A stretch of DNA of 15,620 nucleotides from an uncultured Rubrobacteraceae bacterium. GTDB taxonomy: Bacteria > Actinomycetota > Rubrobacteria > Rubrobacterales > Rubrobacteraceae. The notes under the pieces are model-generated. The model searched no databases. It had not been told where the DNA came from and saw only the letters and a list, made by a program, of their open reading frames with translations. The stretch spans positions 1-15,620 of the forward strand of contig CADCVI010000039.1 in NCBI GenBank assembly GCA_902806105.1, in the 5' to 3' direction. Below are positions 1 through 6,784 of this stretch, piece by piece. Position 1 is the first letter of the stretch. Each line of letters starts with the position of its first letter. The position numbers were made by a program, and so were the translations under genes.

Positions 1-32
1 GCTTCTTTCAACGAGAACGGAGGGGAAGAACC

Positions 33-251
33 ATGGCATTGAGCACCAGAAACCGCATTCCCGCCGAAATCACGGAGGTTGTGAAAGGAGAAGCGGCCAC
101 GAAGGTGTCCATGAAGACCGGGGACGCCACCCTGGTAGCCCTCATAACCAGCGAGAGCGCCGAGGAGCTCGGCCTGGAGGCGGGCCAGCAGGTTACGGCG
201 CTGGTCAAGGCCACGGACGTGATGATCGCGACCGGAGACGGCATCGACTAG
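33..251 (+). CDS. Mop-type TOBE domain molybdate-binding protein
   Basis: The 72-residue protein is essentially one TOBE/Mop domain. It opens with the typical STRNRIPAEI stretch, followed by a valine/glycine-rich strand (EVVKGEAATKV) and a second strand leading to GLEAGQQVTALVKATDVMIA. Stand-alone proteins of this size (molbindins) bind molybdate or tungstate oxyanions as oligomers in the cytoplasm and buffer or store them; the same fold forms the C-terminal domain of ModC and ModE. The start ATG follows GGAGGGG (19-25) at a good distance, and a rho-independent terminator lies 25 bases after the stop, so it ends its transcript. No modABC transporter gene is visible here, though the window begins only 32 bases upstream. 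The family call is firm; storage versus regulation cannot be decided. Confidence 0.9.
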   Translation: MALSTRNRIPAEITEVVKGEAATKVSMKTGDATLVALITSESAEELGLEAGQQVTALVKATDVMIATGDGID

Positions 252-276
252 AAGAGCACCCTCAGGAGGTTATTCC

Positions 277-306
277 GCCGGGTCCTTCTCCGGGGCCCGG
301 CTTTTT
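277..306 (+). terminator. Rho-independent terminator after the Mop gene
   Basis: A 9-bp stem (277-285 with 293-301, one G-T wobble) closes a 7-base loop and is followed directly by five T residues (302-306). It lies 25 bases past the stop codon of the upstream gene. Confidence 0.8.
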
Positions 307-420
307 CTAAGTTGCTCGCTCCCCTCGCCGCCGACGTCGATGCGGTCCTCTCGCAAGGTCACGCCCATGCTTCTCGGTTAGCGGCCGTTTTCCGCGCGGG
401 ATTTCCTGCGTCCCGAAGGG

Positions 421-453
421 GGGACGGGACCCTCCTCTTCGAAGCCCCGTCCC
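421..453 (-). terminator. Possible hairpin terminator of the glutamine-rich protein gene
   Basis: An 8-bp perfect inverted repeat (GGGACGGG at 421-428, CCCGTCCC at 446-453) with a 17-base loop lies about 30 bases beyond the stop of the - strand gene at 482. There is no T tract, so termination is inferred from position and stem only. Confidence 0.35.
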
Positions 454-481
454 GACAGCGCGCTCTGTTACGATTCTCCCC

Positions 482-1051
482 CTACGAGGCGCCGCCCGCC
501 TTGCGGTCGATCTGCGCCAGCAGGGTCGCGCGGTTCTTGTTCTGGGCCTCGTACTGACGGACCCGAGTCACTTCCTCGTCCGAGAGGCTGTCGAGGCGCG
601 CGGCGATGTCGTCCACGCTCATCTCGTCGTAGCCCTCGATCGGAACCTCGGACGTCGCCCTCTGCACGACCTCAGCGCTGTCCTGGATGATCTCGGCCTC
701 TTCCCCGGCGTGGGAGGCCGGGATGTTGAGCATCTGGGAGTAGGTAGTCATCACCTGCTGCACCATCTGCTGGAAGCTCTGCTGCTGCTGGAGGACCTGC
801 TGCTGGACCGTGCGCTGCTGCTGCTGGACCTGCTGGGTCCACTGCTGGGCTAGCTGCTGGAAGTTCTGCTGCTGCTGCTGGGGGAGCTGGGCCACGTAGG
901 AGCCCTGGGTGTTCAAAAGCTGCATGTACGTGTTCATCAGCTCCTCGTTGACCTGCTGGGAGAGCTCCTGCTGCCTCTGGATCTGCTCGCCCAATCGCTG
1001 CACGGTTTCCATCCAGCGCTGCGCGTCCCCCTGCGTTCCTTGCTGCATCAT
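482..1051 (-). CDS. Glutamine-rich helical protein with short actinobacterial C-terminal domain
   Basis: The 189-residue protein has no signal peptide or membrane segment. About 41 of its first 110 residues are Gln, in short runs of two to five broken by aromatic and hydrophobic residues (LPQQQQQNF, VQQQQR, VLQQQQSF), which suggests a long amphipathic helix or coiled coil similar in style to phasins. Residues about 112-135 are acidic. Residues about 136-184 (PIEGYDEMSVDDIAARLDSL, then SDEEVTRVRQYEAQNKNR and a final IDRK) resemble a short helical domain that I recall at the C-terminus of actinobacterial proteins of unknown function. The start is the first of two adjacent ATGs, with GAAAGGAC upstream (1065-1058); a TATAAG -10-like box lies at 1093-1088. 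Function is unknown; granule-surface, scaffold or phase-separation roles are only possibilities. Confidence 0.85.
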   Translation of the reverse strand: MMQQGTQGDAQRWMETVQRLGEQIQRQQELSQQVNEELMNTYMQLLNTQGSYVAQLPQQQQQNFQQLAQQWTQQVQQQQRTVQQQVLQQQQSFQQMVQQVMTTYSQMLNIPASHAGEEAEIIQDSAEVVQRATSEVPIEGYDEMSVDDIAARLDSLSDEEVTRVRQYEAQNKNRATLLAQIDRKAGGAS

Positions 1052-1256
1052 AGCCTGGTCCTTTCGGTTCTTAGAATGGGCCTTTGCCTTATACGCTAGC
1101 TCCTTACCGAACCTACATTCTCCCTAAACATGGAGCGCGTAAGTTGGTCCAAAACAAGGGGCTGGATACTTCACGGATAGAGTCGAATCAGGGTTGGCTT
1201 CCTTCTACTCACCGAGATGGTAAGGAAAGACCGTTTCTTCACGGAGGCCGGTAGAT

Positions 1257-1370
1257 ATGAGCGAGTCCATAAAGAGAGGATTCGACGTCGATCGTATTTC
1301 TACCGATTACTTGACCGCGGGAGCGGGTGGCCCGCCACTGGTCCCGCTGCACGGCATAGGCACGAATCTT
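1257..1370 (+). pseudogene. 5' stub of an alpha/beta hydrolase gene, truncated beside the integrase
   Basis: A good ribosome site (GGAGG, 1243-1247) precedes an ATG whose first 37 codons read like the start of an alpha/beta hydrolase: a DVDRISTDYLTAGAGGPPL strand pair and then the oxyanion-hole HG motif (PLHGIGTN). After this point the frame stays open but turns into low-complexity Arg/Pro/Ser sequence with no nucleophile elbow, Asp or His. Thirty to forty bases further on lies the 3' end of the oppositely oriented tyrosine recombinase. The remaining roughly 230 codons of a normal hydrolase are not found in the window. I read this as a gene whose 3' part was lost when the recombinase segment arrived. 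Translation of the stub may still occur. Confidence 0.65.
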
Positions 1371-1413
1371 ACGGGACCTGAGTCATCGGAAGCCCGCCTT
1401 CCTCCCAACGCCC

Positions 1414-2472
1414 CTAGAGGTTGTTCACCCCGGCGCGGGCGCGCTTCTCGTCGGAGAGGGCGTACTTCATCACCTGGGAGAGGTCGGAGTGGCCCATCAG
1501 CTCGGCGAGCTCCCTGACGTGCCCCGGGTTGGCCTGCAAAAACCACGTCCCGAACGTGCGCCTGAGGTCGTGAGGCTTCACGTCGGCCTTCTTCAGCCCG
1601 CTCTTACGCACCCACCCGTAGAGCCTCCGCCTGAGGGTGTTCTCCGTAACCCGCGCCCCCTTCTCGTTCAAGAAGAGGTGGGGGGGAGGGGGCTCTTGCC
1701 CGGGTCCCCCGGCCGGGCCCAGCTCCCCCCGGACCTTCAGGAAGCGTCTCAGCGACCTCTTGAGCTTCGGGCTCATCGGCACGACGCGCTCCTTGTTGCC
1801 CTTGCCCTTCGCGACCCTCACCTCCTCCTCGCCGCGGCCGAAGGAGACGTCGCCCGTGAGGAGCGCGGTCGTCTCCTCTATCCTCAAGCCCGCGTAGATC
1901 ATCGCCGAGAACGCGGCGTGGTCGCGGGCGGCCAGGGCCGCCTTTGCAGCCCTGAGGCGCGCCTCGCGCACGGAGGCGGCATCCTCCGCCTCGCTCGTCG
2001 CGTTCGTTGCTTCCTTCTCGATCGTGGCGAGCAGGACCTCGGCCTCGCGCTTGGTGAGGTAGGTGCGCTTGGGAGCCTTCTGGTGGAAGCGCACCTCGTC
2101 GAGGGAGCGCGTGGGATCGGGCAACTCGAGCCTCCTCGAAACCGTCTGGAAGAAGCTGCGCAAGACCGCGAGGTGGTTTTTCCTGGAGGAGTCGGCCATC
2201 CCGCGCCCGTCCCTGAGTTGCACGACATACGCCTCGACCTCGTCGGCGCCTACACTAATATAGGGAGCGTCGACGGCGCCTTCGCCTTCGACGCGGACGG
2301 CGAGCCAGCGCTGGAAGAGCTCGAGCTTCTTCCGGTAGTCGTCGACCGTCTTCTCGCTGCGACCACCCGCGCGCTTGGCCGAGAGGAAGAAGTAGATCGC
2401 GTCGCCCAGGTGCAGTCCTTGCGCCTTCGCACCGCGCCCATCGTCGTTGTCGCGTAGCCCCTGCGCGCCCAT
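1414..2472 (-). CDS. Tyrosine recombinase / integrase (XerC/D-like)
   Basis: The 352-residue protein has the usual two parts. An N-terminal SAM-like core-binding domain (about residues 20-125) contains the TVDDYRKKLELFQRWL helix. A catalytic domain (about 135-352) follows. All catalytic residues are visible: R197 (AGLR), K224 (GKGNKER hairpin), H301 and R304 (HDLRR), H328 (LMGHSD) and Y337, nine residues after H328 as in XerD. An insert rich in Ala, Glu and Arg (about 152-188) sits between the YLT start of the catalytic domain and the AGLR helix, longer than in Xer proteins, and a Pro-rich loop lies at about 252-264. The ATG follows GAAAGGGG at typical spacing. It is expected to cut and rejoin DNA at specific sites. 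No excisionase, transposase or clear att site is seen. It points at the truncated hydrolase on one side and diverges from vapB on the other. Confidence 0.93.
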   Translation of the reverse strand: MGAQGLRDNDDGRGAKAQGLHLGDAIYFFLSAKRAGGRSEKTVDDYRKKLELFQRWLAVRVEGEGAVDAPYISVGADEVEAYVVQLRDGRGMADSSRKNHLAVLRSFFQTVSRRLELPDPTRSLDEVRFHQKAPKRTYLTKREAEVLLATIEKEATNATSEAEDAASVREARLRAAKAALAARDHAAFSAMIYAGLRIEETTALLTGDVSFGRGEEEVRVAKGKGNKERVVPMSPKLKRSLRRFLKVRGELGPAGGPGQEPPPPHLFLNEKGARVTENTLRRRLYGWVRKSGLKKADVKPHDLRRTFGTWFLQANPGHVRELAELMGHSDLSQVMKYALSDEKRARAGVNNL

Positions 2473-2513
2473 CCCGCTACCCCTTTCTTCTAACGTATGG
2501 TACGGTGTATGGC
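2473..2513. promoter_or_regulatory. Compact divergent control region between integrase and vapB
   Basis: Only about 40 bases separate the two divergent start codons. They contain the integrase ribosome site and a direct repeat GTATGG at 2495-2500 and 2507-2512 (12-base spacing). TACGGT at 2501-2506 fits a loose TANNNT -10 box seven bases before the vapB ATG, which would make vapB leaderless. RHH antitoxins usually bind repeats at their own promoter, so the repeat is a candidate operator. This is inference. Confidence 0.3.
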
Positions 2514-2738
2514 ATGAAGAAGACCACAGTGTATCTGCCCGACGAGCTCAAGGCCGGCCTCGAGCGGACGGCGGGGGCGACGGGGAGGAGCGAGGCGGAC
2601 CTCATCCGGGACGCCGTGCGCGAACTCCTCGCGGGGCAGCGCCCGGTGCGCCCCACGCTGCCGCTGCTGGAGTCGGGGGATCCCACGCTCGCCGAACGCG
2701 CCGACGAAGAGCTGGCCGCGGGCTTCGGCGAACCGTGA
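2514..2738 (+). CDS. vapB: VapB-type ribbon-helix-helix antitoxin
   Basis: The protein (74 residues from ATG 2514) opens with MKKTTVYLPDELKAGLERTA, the beta strand and first helix of a ribbon-helix-helix (CopG/Arc-type) DNA-binding domain. The second helix is RSEADLIRDAVRELLA. The acidic C-terminal tail (AERADEELAAGFGEP) is the part that usually binds the toxin. An in-frame GTG at 2505 would add three residues, but the family usually begins at MKKTT. No Shine-Dalgarno sequence precedes either start, so leaderless translation is likely. Its stop overlaps the toxin start (GTGA at 2735-2738), the classic coupled arrangement. It should neutralise the neighbouring PIN toxin and repress its own promoter. 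Confidence 0.88.
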   Translation: MKKTTVYLPDELKAGLERTAGATGRSEADLIRDAVRELLAGQRPVRPTLPLLESGDPTLAERADEELAAGFGEP

Positions 2739-3154
2739 TCCTGCTCGACACCAGCGGCCTGCTCGCCGCGATCGACGCCTCCCAGAGACGCCACTCCTCG
2801 GCGCGCCGGGCGCTCGAGGACGCCCAACCGCCGTTCGTCTTGTCGCCGTTCGTCCTCGCCGAGCTCGACTACCTGCTCGCCACCAGGGTAGGCCGCCGCG
2901 CGCAGTCCGCGCTCTTGGCCGAGGTCGAACTCGGCGCCTACGAGCTCGCGCCGTTCGCGGCCACGGACGTCGCCGCGGCCCGGCGGATCCTCGAACGCTA
3001 CGCCGACCTCGACCTCGGCCTCGCCGACGCCTCCAACGTCGTCCTCGCCGAGCGCCACGCCACCCAGGACATCCTCACCCTCGACGAGCGCCACTTCCGC
3101 GCCGTCACCACCCCCTCCGGCCAGCCCTTCCGCCTCCTCCCTTCCGACGCCTGA
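2735..3154 (+). CDS. vapC: VapC-type PIN domain ribonuclease toxin
   Basis: The 139-residue protein starts at GTG 2735, overlapping the antitoxin stop. It is one PIN domain with the acidic metal-binding residues in place: D5 (LLDTSGLL), E43 (LAELDYLL), D98 (LGLADASNV) and D117 (LTLDERHF). VapC proteins are Mg-dependent endoribonucleases that cut tRNA or rRNA and stop growth when freed from antitoxin. Length and residue pattern match the family, and nothing suggests inactivation. A 93-bp palindrome begins 24 bases after the stop and may end the transcript or have inserted there. The RNA target cannot be predicted from sequence. Confidence 0.92.
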   Translation: MILLDTSGLLAAIDASQRRHSSARRALEDAQPPFVLSPFVLAELDYLLATRVGRRAQSALLAEVELGAYELAPFAATDVAAARRILERYADLDLGLADASNVVLAERHATQDILTLDERHFRAVTTPSGQPFRLLPSDA

Positions 3155-3178
3155 GGCGTCATGTAGTAGCTTATTGGT

Positions 3179-3271
3179 ATAATCTTACACAGTAAAGAGG
3201 GCGTTTTCCGCTTACCTAGGCGGGTTAGCGCCAAAAGGAGCGGATAAGGCGGGTTTATTGTGTAAGATTAT
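3179..3271. repeat. 93-bp palindromic repeat, copy A (MITE-like)
   Basis: The outer arms 3179-3196 and 3254-3271 form an 18-bp inverted repeat with a single mismatch (G-T in the folded form). Inside are a TCCGCT/AGCGGA pair and a small GGCG/CGCC tip (about 3219-3232), so the whole unit can fold into one long hairpin. It is AT-richer than its surroundings. An ungapped 93-base relative lies at 9235-9327, with about 70% identity over the outer 35 bases on each side, and similarity reaches slightly further out (GCTTAT on the left, GAAGC on the right). No coding capacity is seen. A non-autonomous mobile element or a dispersed intergenic palindrome are the main readings. Confidence 0.75.
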
Positions 3272-3322
3272 TCTTGAGAAGCTGTGCTGTTCCGGATTCC
3301 GGTCGGCCTCCTCGGGCTTCAG

Positions 3323-3590
3323 TCACGGCGGTTCCATGCAGTAGAAGACGATCTGTGCATCCTTGTCGGAGATCGCCTGCGGCGCATGCTCGATCCCATC
3401 CACCGGGATGTCGATCGCAACCGGCAGGCGCGAGTACGGGTAGTACGGCCCCTCCAGGGTGTCGACGAGGAAGAACTCGTCGCTCCGGTCCATCTTCTCC
3501 TTCAGATCCTCGCGCGAGATGCCCCGGTCACCCCATCGTCCTCCGTCGTCGTTTCGGCCCTCTGCCGTGGACCTTCGCGATGCCCGGCAT
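3323..3590 (-). pseudogene. Broken rhodanese-domain gene
   Basis: Reading from an ATG (3590-3588) preceded by AGGAGGG, the first frame stops after 20 codons. One base out of phase, a clear rhodanese domain runs from 3523 to the stop at 3323: ISREDLKEKMDRSDEFFLVD, then YYPYSRLPVAIDIPVDGIE and SDKDAQIVFYC. The frame ends five codons after the YC motif (MEPP, stop), so the active-site loop with the downstream cysteine and the C-terminal helices are missing. Intact relatives move sulfur between donors and thiols or serve as redox or regulatory domains. With one frameshift and a lost 3' part, this copy is not expected to work. The damaged 3' end faces palindrome A, which may be related to its truncation. 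Confidence 0.75.
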
Positions 3591-3766
3591 AGACCCTCCT
3601 GTTAGGGGAGGATCAAGCGATCCCGGAAGTGTCCGGAGCAACGTCGGCGGATTTTCAAGCGCTCGACGATGTGCTCTGCTGCCTGGGGCTTTGGGTTGGC
3701 CGGCATCCCGGAGACGTTGACCTTACAGTACGAAACCACGAAGTAAGATCGAGCGGAGGGAAGATC

Positions 3767-4618
3767 ATGGAAGCGCACGAGCGGTTCAGGGCAAATCAGA
3801 AGACCATCGAACTCGACGGTCTGAGCCACCTGGCTCTCCGAGTCGCCTATACCGATGCCGGTGAGGGCGAACCGGTGATCCTGCTGCACGGTATCCCGAC
3901 CTGGTCTTTTCTGTACCGCGAGGTGATACCGATCCTGGCCCATGAACACCGGGTGTTGGCTCCGGACCTCCTGGGCCACGGCTACTCCGATCGTCGCGAC
4001 CGCTTCGATCGCTCGCTGAGGGCTCAGACCTCCATGATCCTGCGGTTTATGGACGCTCTCGGAATCGAGCGGGCTACGATCGTCGGTCACGACACGGGCG
4101 GAGGGGTGGCCTTGATCCTTGGGATAGAACACCCCGATCGGGTGAAGCGTTTGGTGTTGTCGAATATCGTGGCCTACGATTCCTGGCCCGTGGACGACAT
4201 GATCTCCCTGGGCGATCCCACCTGGCGCAACAGGACGGCCGCGGAGGTGGCCGCGTTCGTCGCGTCGGGCTTCGGCGGCGGGCTGCACGACCCCCACCGG
4301 CTGACAGAGGAGTTCGAGCGCGGCATCGTCGCGCCGTACGCCGACGAGGAGGGCAAGATCAGCCTCATCCGCAACGCCAGCGCCCTGAACACGAACCACA
4401 CCATGGCCCTTGTGGATCGCCACAAAGACATCATGGCCCCGACACTTGTACTGTGGGGGGTGCAGGATCCCATGCAAACCATAAACGACGGTGAGCGGCT
4501 GGCGCGGGAGATACCCACCGCCCGCTTGAAGAGGATGGAGAACTCCTCGCACTGGCTCCAGCAGGACGCGCCGGAGGCGTTTGCGCGGGAGGTACTCGAT
4601 TTTTTTCGCGTCGCTTGA
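3767..4618 (+). CDS. Alpha/beta hydrolase with Asp nucleophile (dehalogenase/epoxide-hydrolase group)
   Basis: From ATG 3767, preceded by GGAGGG (3755-3760), the protein has 283 residues. The frame is open further upstream, but the extra 46 codons have no ribosome site and no family similarity. The fold markers are an HGIPTWSFLYR oxyanion loop (41-51), nucleophile elbow GHDTGG with D109, acid D234 (WGVQDP) and base H262 (SSHW). An Asp nucleophile and the HGxPT motif place it with haloalkane dehalogenases, haloacetate dehalogenases and epoxide hydrolases rather than Ser esterases. However, the residue after the nucleophile is Thr, not the halide-binding Trp of haloalkane dehalogenases, so dehalogenation of haloalkanes is doubtful. 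The cap domain lies about 138-215. It is cytoplasmic with no signal peptide. Substrate unknown. Confidence 0.87.
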   Translation: MEAHERFRANQKTIELDGLSHLALRVAYTDAGEGEPVILLHGIPTWSFLYREVIPILAHEHRVLAPDLLGHGYSDRRDRFDRSLRAQTSMILRFMDALGIERATIVGHDTGGGVALILGIEHPDRVKRLVLSNIVAYDSWPVDDMISLGDPTWRNRTAAEVAAFVASGFGGGLHDPHRLTEEFERGIVAPYADEEGKISLIRNASALNTNHTMALVDRHKDIMAPTLVLWGVQDPMQTINDGERLAREIPTARLKRMENSSHWLQQDAPEAFAREVLDFFRVA

Positions 4619-4847
4619 GCTCGCAGCTCGCCCCCTCCACCCGAACAGAATCCGGGTTCAGGCTTCCCACCCTAGCCGCGAACTACTGCGACAGAGAATA
4701 GCTTCTCGCGCGTGCGAAGCCGCCGGACAAGGACGTGCGCCATACCGAACGTAGCAAAGATCGTTAGCGCCCCAGTTTGAGTGCTCGCAATTCGGATACA
4801 CTTATTCGTATGAAAAGCGAGCTTCCGCGAAAGGAAGATGCTCGAAG

Positions 4848-5654
4848 ATGGATCTTTCGAAAAAGTCGGTACTGGTGACGGGCGCGGGGAGCGGCATCGG
4901 ACGCGCCGCGGCCCTCGCGCTGGCCCGCAAGGGGGCGCGCCTCACCCTGACCGGTCGGCGCGAGGGGCCCCTAAAGGAGACCGCGAGGTTGGTCGAGGAG
5001 GCCGGAGGAGAGCAGCGGGTAGTGGCCGGAGACGTGACCGACGCGGAGGCGAGGGGGCGCGTCGTGCGCGCGGCGGTAGAGCGCTTCGGCGGCCTCGACG
5101 TTTTGGTCAACACCGCCGGCGGCGTGCGCGCCGGGCGGCTGGAGAACGTCGGGGAGGACGAGGTGCGCTCGCAGATCGAGGTCAACCTCACCGCGCCGAT
5201 CCTCCTGACCCGGGCGGCGCTGGGCGCCCTGAGGGAGAGCGGCGACGCCGCGGTGGTGAACGTCTCGTCGGGCTTCGGGCTCGTGGGGATGCCGTTCTAC
5301 TCCGTCTACGCGGCCACAAAGGCCGGGATCGCGCACTTCGGCGAGGCGCTGCGGCGGGAGCTCTTCGGCGAGGGGGTGCACGTGATGACCATCTATCCGA
5401 GGGCGACCGAGACCCCGATGATGGACAGCAACGAGGCGGGGCCCGAGCTGGGCTTCGAGTACGAGTCGGCCGAGGACGTCGCCGAAGCGCTCGTCGCGGG
5501 GCTGGAGGCCGGGGAGCTGGAGGTCGTGCGGGGGGCGAAGGGTCGCTCCGCGATGACGCAGATGAGCCGCGAGCAGCCGCGCCGGCTCGACGAGCAGGTC
5601 GCCTTGATGAAGGGCGAGCTAGAGGCAGCCGTCACCAACCACAGCAGCATGTAG
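4848..5654 (+). CDS. Short-chain dehydrogenase/reductase (classical SDR)
   Basis: The 268-residue Rossmann-fold protein has all classical SDR markers: TGAGSGIG at 11-18 for the cofactor, GDVTD at 61-65, NTAGG at 88-92, catalytic N113, S140/S141, Y154 and K158 (YAATK), and a PRATETPM segment after strand six. Two Arg after the second strand (TGRR, 36-38) favour NADP(H) over NAD(H). It should oxidise an alcohol or reduce a carbonyl; the substrate is not predictable. The start ATG has a weak AAAGGAAG about 10 bases upstream. The DUF427 gene begins 32 bases after its stop with its own ribosome site, so the two are probably co-transcribed. Confidence 0.93.
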   Translation: MDLSKKSVLVTGAGSGIGRAAALALARKGARLTLTGRREGPLKETARLVEEAGGEQRVVAGDVTDAEARGRVVRAAVERFGGLDVLVNTAGGVRAGRLENVGEDEVRSQIEVNLTAPILLTRAALGALRESGDAAVVNVSSGFGLVGMPFYSVYAATKAGIAHFGEALRRELFGEGVHVMTIYPRATETPMMDSNEAGPELGFEYESAEDVAEALVAGLEAGELEVVRGAKGRSAMTQMSREQPRRLDEQVALMKGELEAAVTNHSSM

Positions 5655-5686
5655 GGACGCGCCCCGCTCACGAAAGGAGAGACGGA

Positions 5687-6510
5687 ATGTCGTTGACCGT
5701 CGGAACCGGGCCGTTCGGTCCCCGCAACACGGGCATCTTCAACTTCGACACGGGGATTCTCGATGAGCACACGCTGTACCTGCAGGAGTCCCCAAAACGG
5801 GTCAGGGCCACGTACAACGGCGAGACGTGGTGGACAGTCGGCGGGCGAAGCTGCTGCACGAGACGGAGCACCTGCCCGTCTACTCCTTCCCCGAGGAGGA
5901 CATCCGCCAAGACCTCCTCGTCGAGAGCGAGCACGCCACCCACTGCCCGTTCAAGGGAGACGCCTCCTACCGGTCCGTAAAGGTCGGCGATAAGGTCGCG
6001 GAGGACGCCGTGTGGGGCTACCCGGGGCCCCTGGGGTCTTCCCCCATCCCCGCCGACCACGTCGCCTTCCACTGGCACGCCATGGACCACTGGTTCGAGG
6101 AGGACGAGGAGGTGTTCGTGCACGCCCGCGACCCCTACACCCGGATCGACGTCCTCGACTCATCCCGCCACGTCCGGGTCCTCGTCGACGGCGAGGTCGT
6201 GGCCGAAACCGATCGGCCGAGGATCCTGATCGAGACCGGGCTGCCGGTGCGCTACTACGTCCCTCCCGAGGACGTCCGCACGGACCTTCTGGTCCCGAGC
6301 GACACCGGGACGGAGTGCCCCTACAAGGGCGACGCCTCCTACTGGTCGGTAGAGGTCGGCGGCGGGCGCGTCGAGGACGTCGCCTGGAGCTACCCGGAGC
6401 CCCGTCGAGACGCCCAGAGGGTCGCCGACCATTTGTGCTTCCTCGGCGAGCGAGTCGAGTTCGAGATCGACGGCGAGCGGCACCGGAGTAGCGCAAGCTA
6501 CGTCGGGTAA
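5687..6510 (+). pseudogene. Tandem DUF427 domain gene with a single frameshift
   Basis: ATG 5687 follows AAAGGAGA and begins MSLTVGTGPFGPRNTGIFNF. The frame reads well to RATYNGET at about 5826 and then loses meaning. From GTG 5827, in another frame, the protein resumes with VVDSRRAKLLHETEHLPVY and runs to the stop at 6508-6510. One missing G in ACGGTGGTGG would restore a protein of about 274 residues. It holds two similar DUF427 domains, each with a YY/SFP-like PPEDVR strand, a C-P-(F/Y)-KGDASYxSV motif (about 5943-5985 and 6316-6360) and a W-x-YPxP motif. The DUF427 function is unsettled. Either this is a recent pseudogene or a base-call error, or the second part is translated alone from GTG 5827. 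Confidence 0.8.
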
Positions 6511-6784
6511 ATCCTCGTCGCGAGACCGCGAACGCCCGCCGTGAGCGAAGGCCATAACTGCCCCCCTCACCCGGTACGGTAGACGCCCGATCCACGAGAA
6601 GGAAGGGTAGATGCGGGTTATCCGAACGGGAAGGCGCGGCGGCCGGGAGGGCATGCCCGGGATAGAGCCCTTGGGAGAGACCGGCTACTCCGGCTAAATA
6701 GTAGCGGTGGGTAGGGAGCGCCGCGGCTTTCGGATAGGAGCGTGAGGGTACGGATAGACGGAGGATCCCCACGACGGGAGGTTC

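Noticed and set aside
1080..1256. Possible tRNA-like GTCGAATC stretch
   Set aside because: No acceptor stem, anticodon arm or T stem can be formed around it.
1489..2457. A 322-codon + strand open frame opposite the integrase
   Set aside because: It is the complement of a gene with every tyrosine recombinase residue in place, its product is Leu/Pro/Arg-rich without family features, and such antisense frames are common at high GC.
4619..4660. Weak ACCCG/CGGGT hairpin after the alpha/beta hydrolase
   Set aside because: A five-base stem without a T tract is too weak to call a terminator.
4838..5980. A 380-codon + strand open frame over the dehydrogenase
   Set aside because: Over the SDR it is an out-of-frame shadow; only its end, from ATG 5687, is real and belongs to the DUF427 gene.
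6611..6697. A 28-codon open frame with a GGAAGGG upstream between the DUF427 and LLM genes
   Set aside because: The spacing to the ATG is only three bases, the peptide has no recognisable feature, and short frames like this arise by chance.
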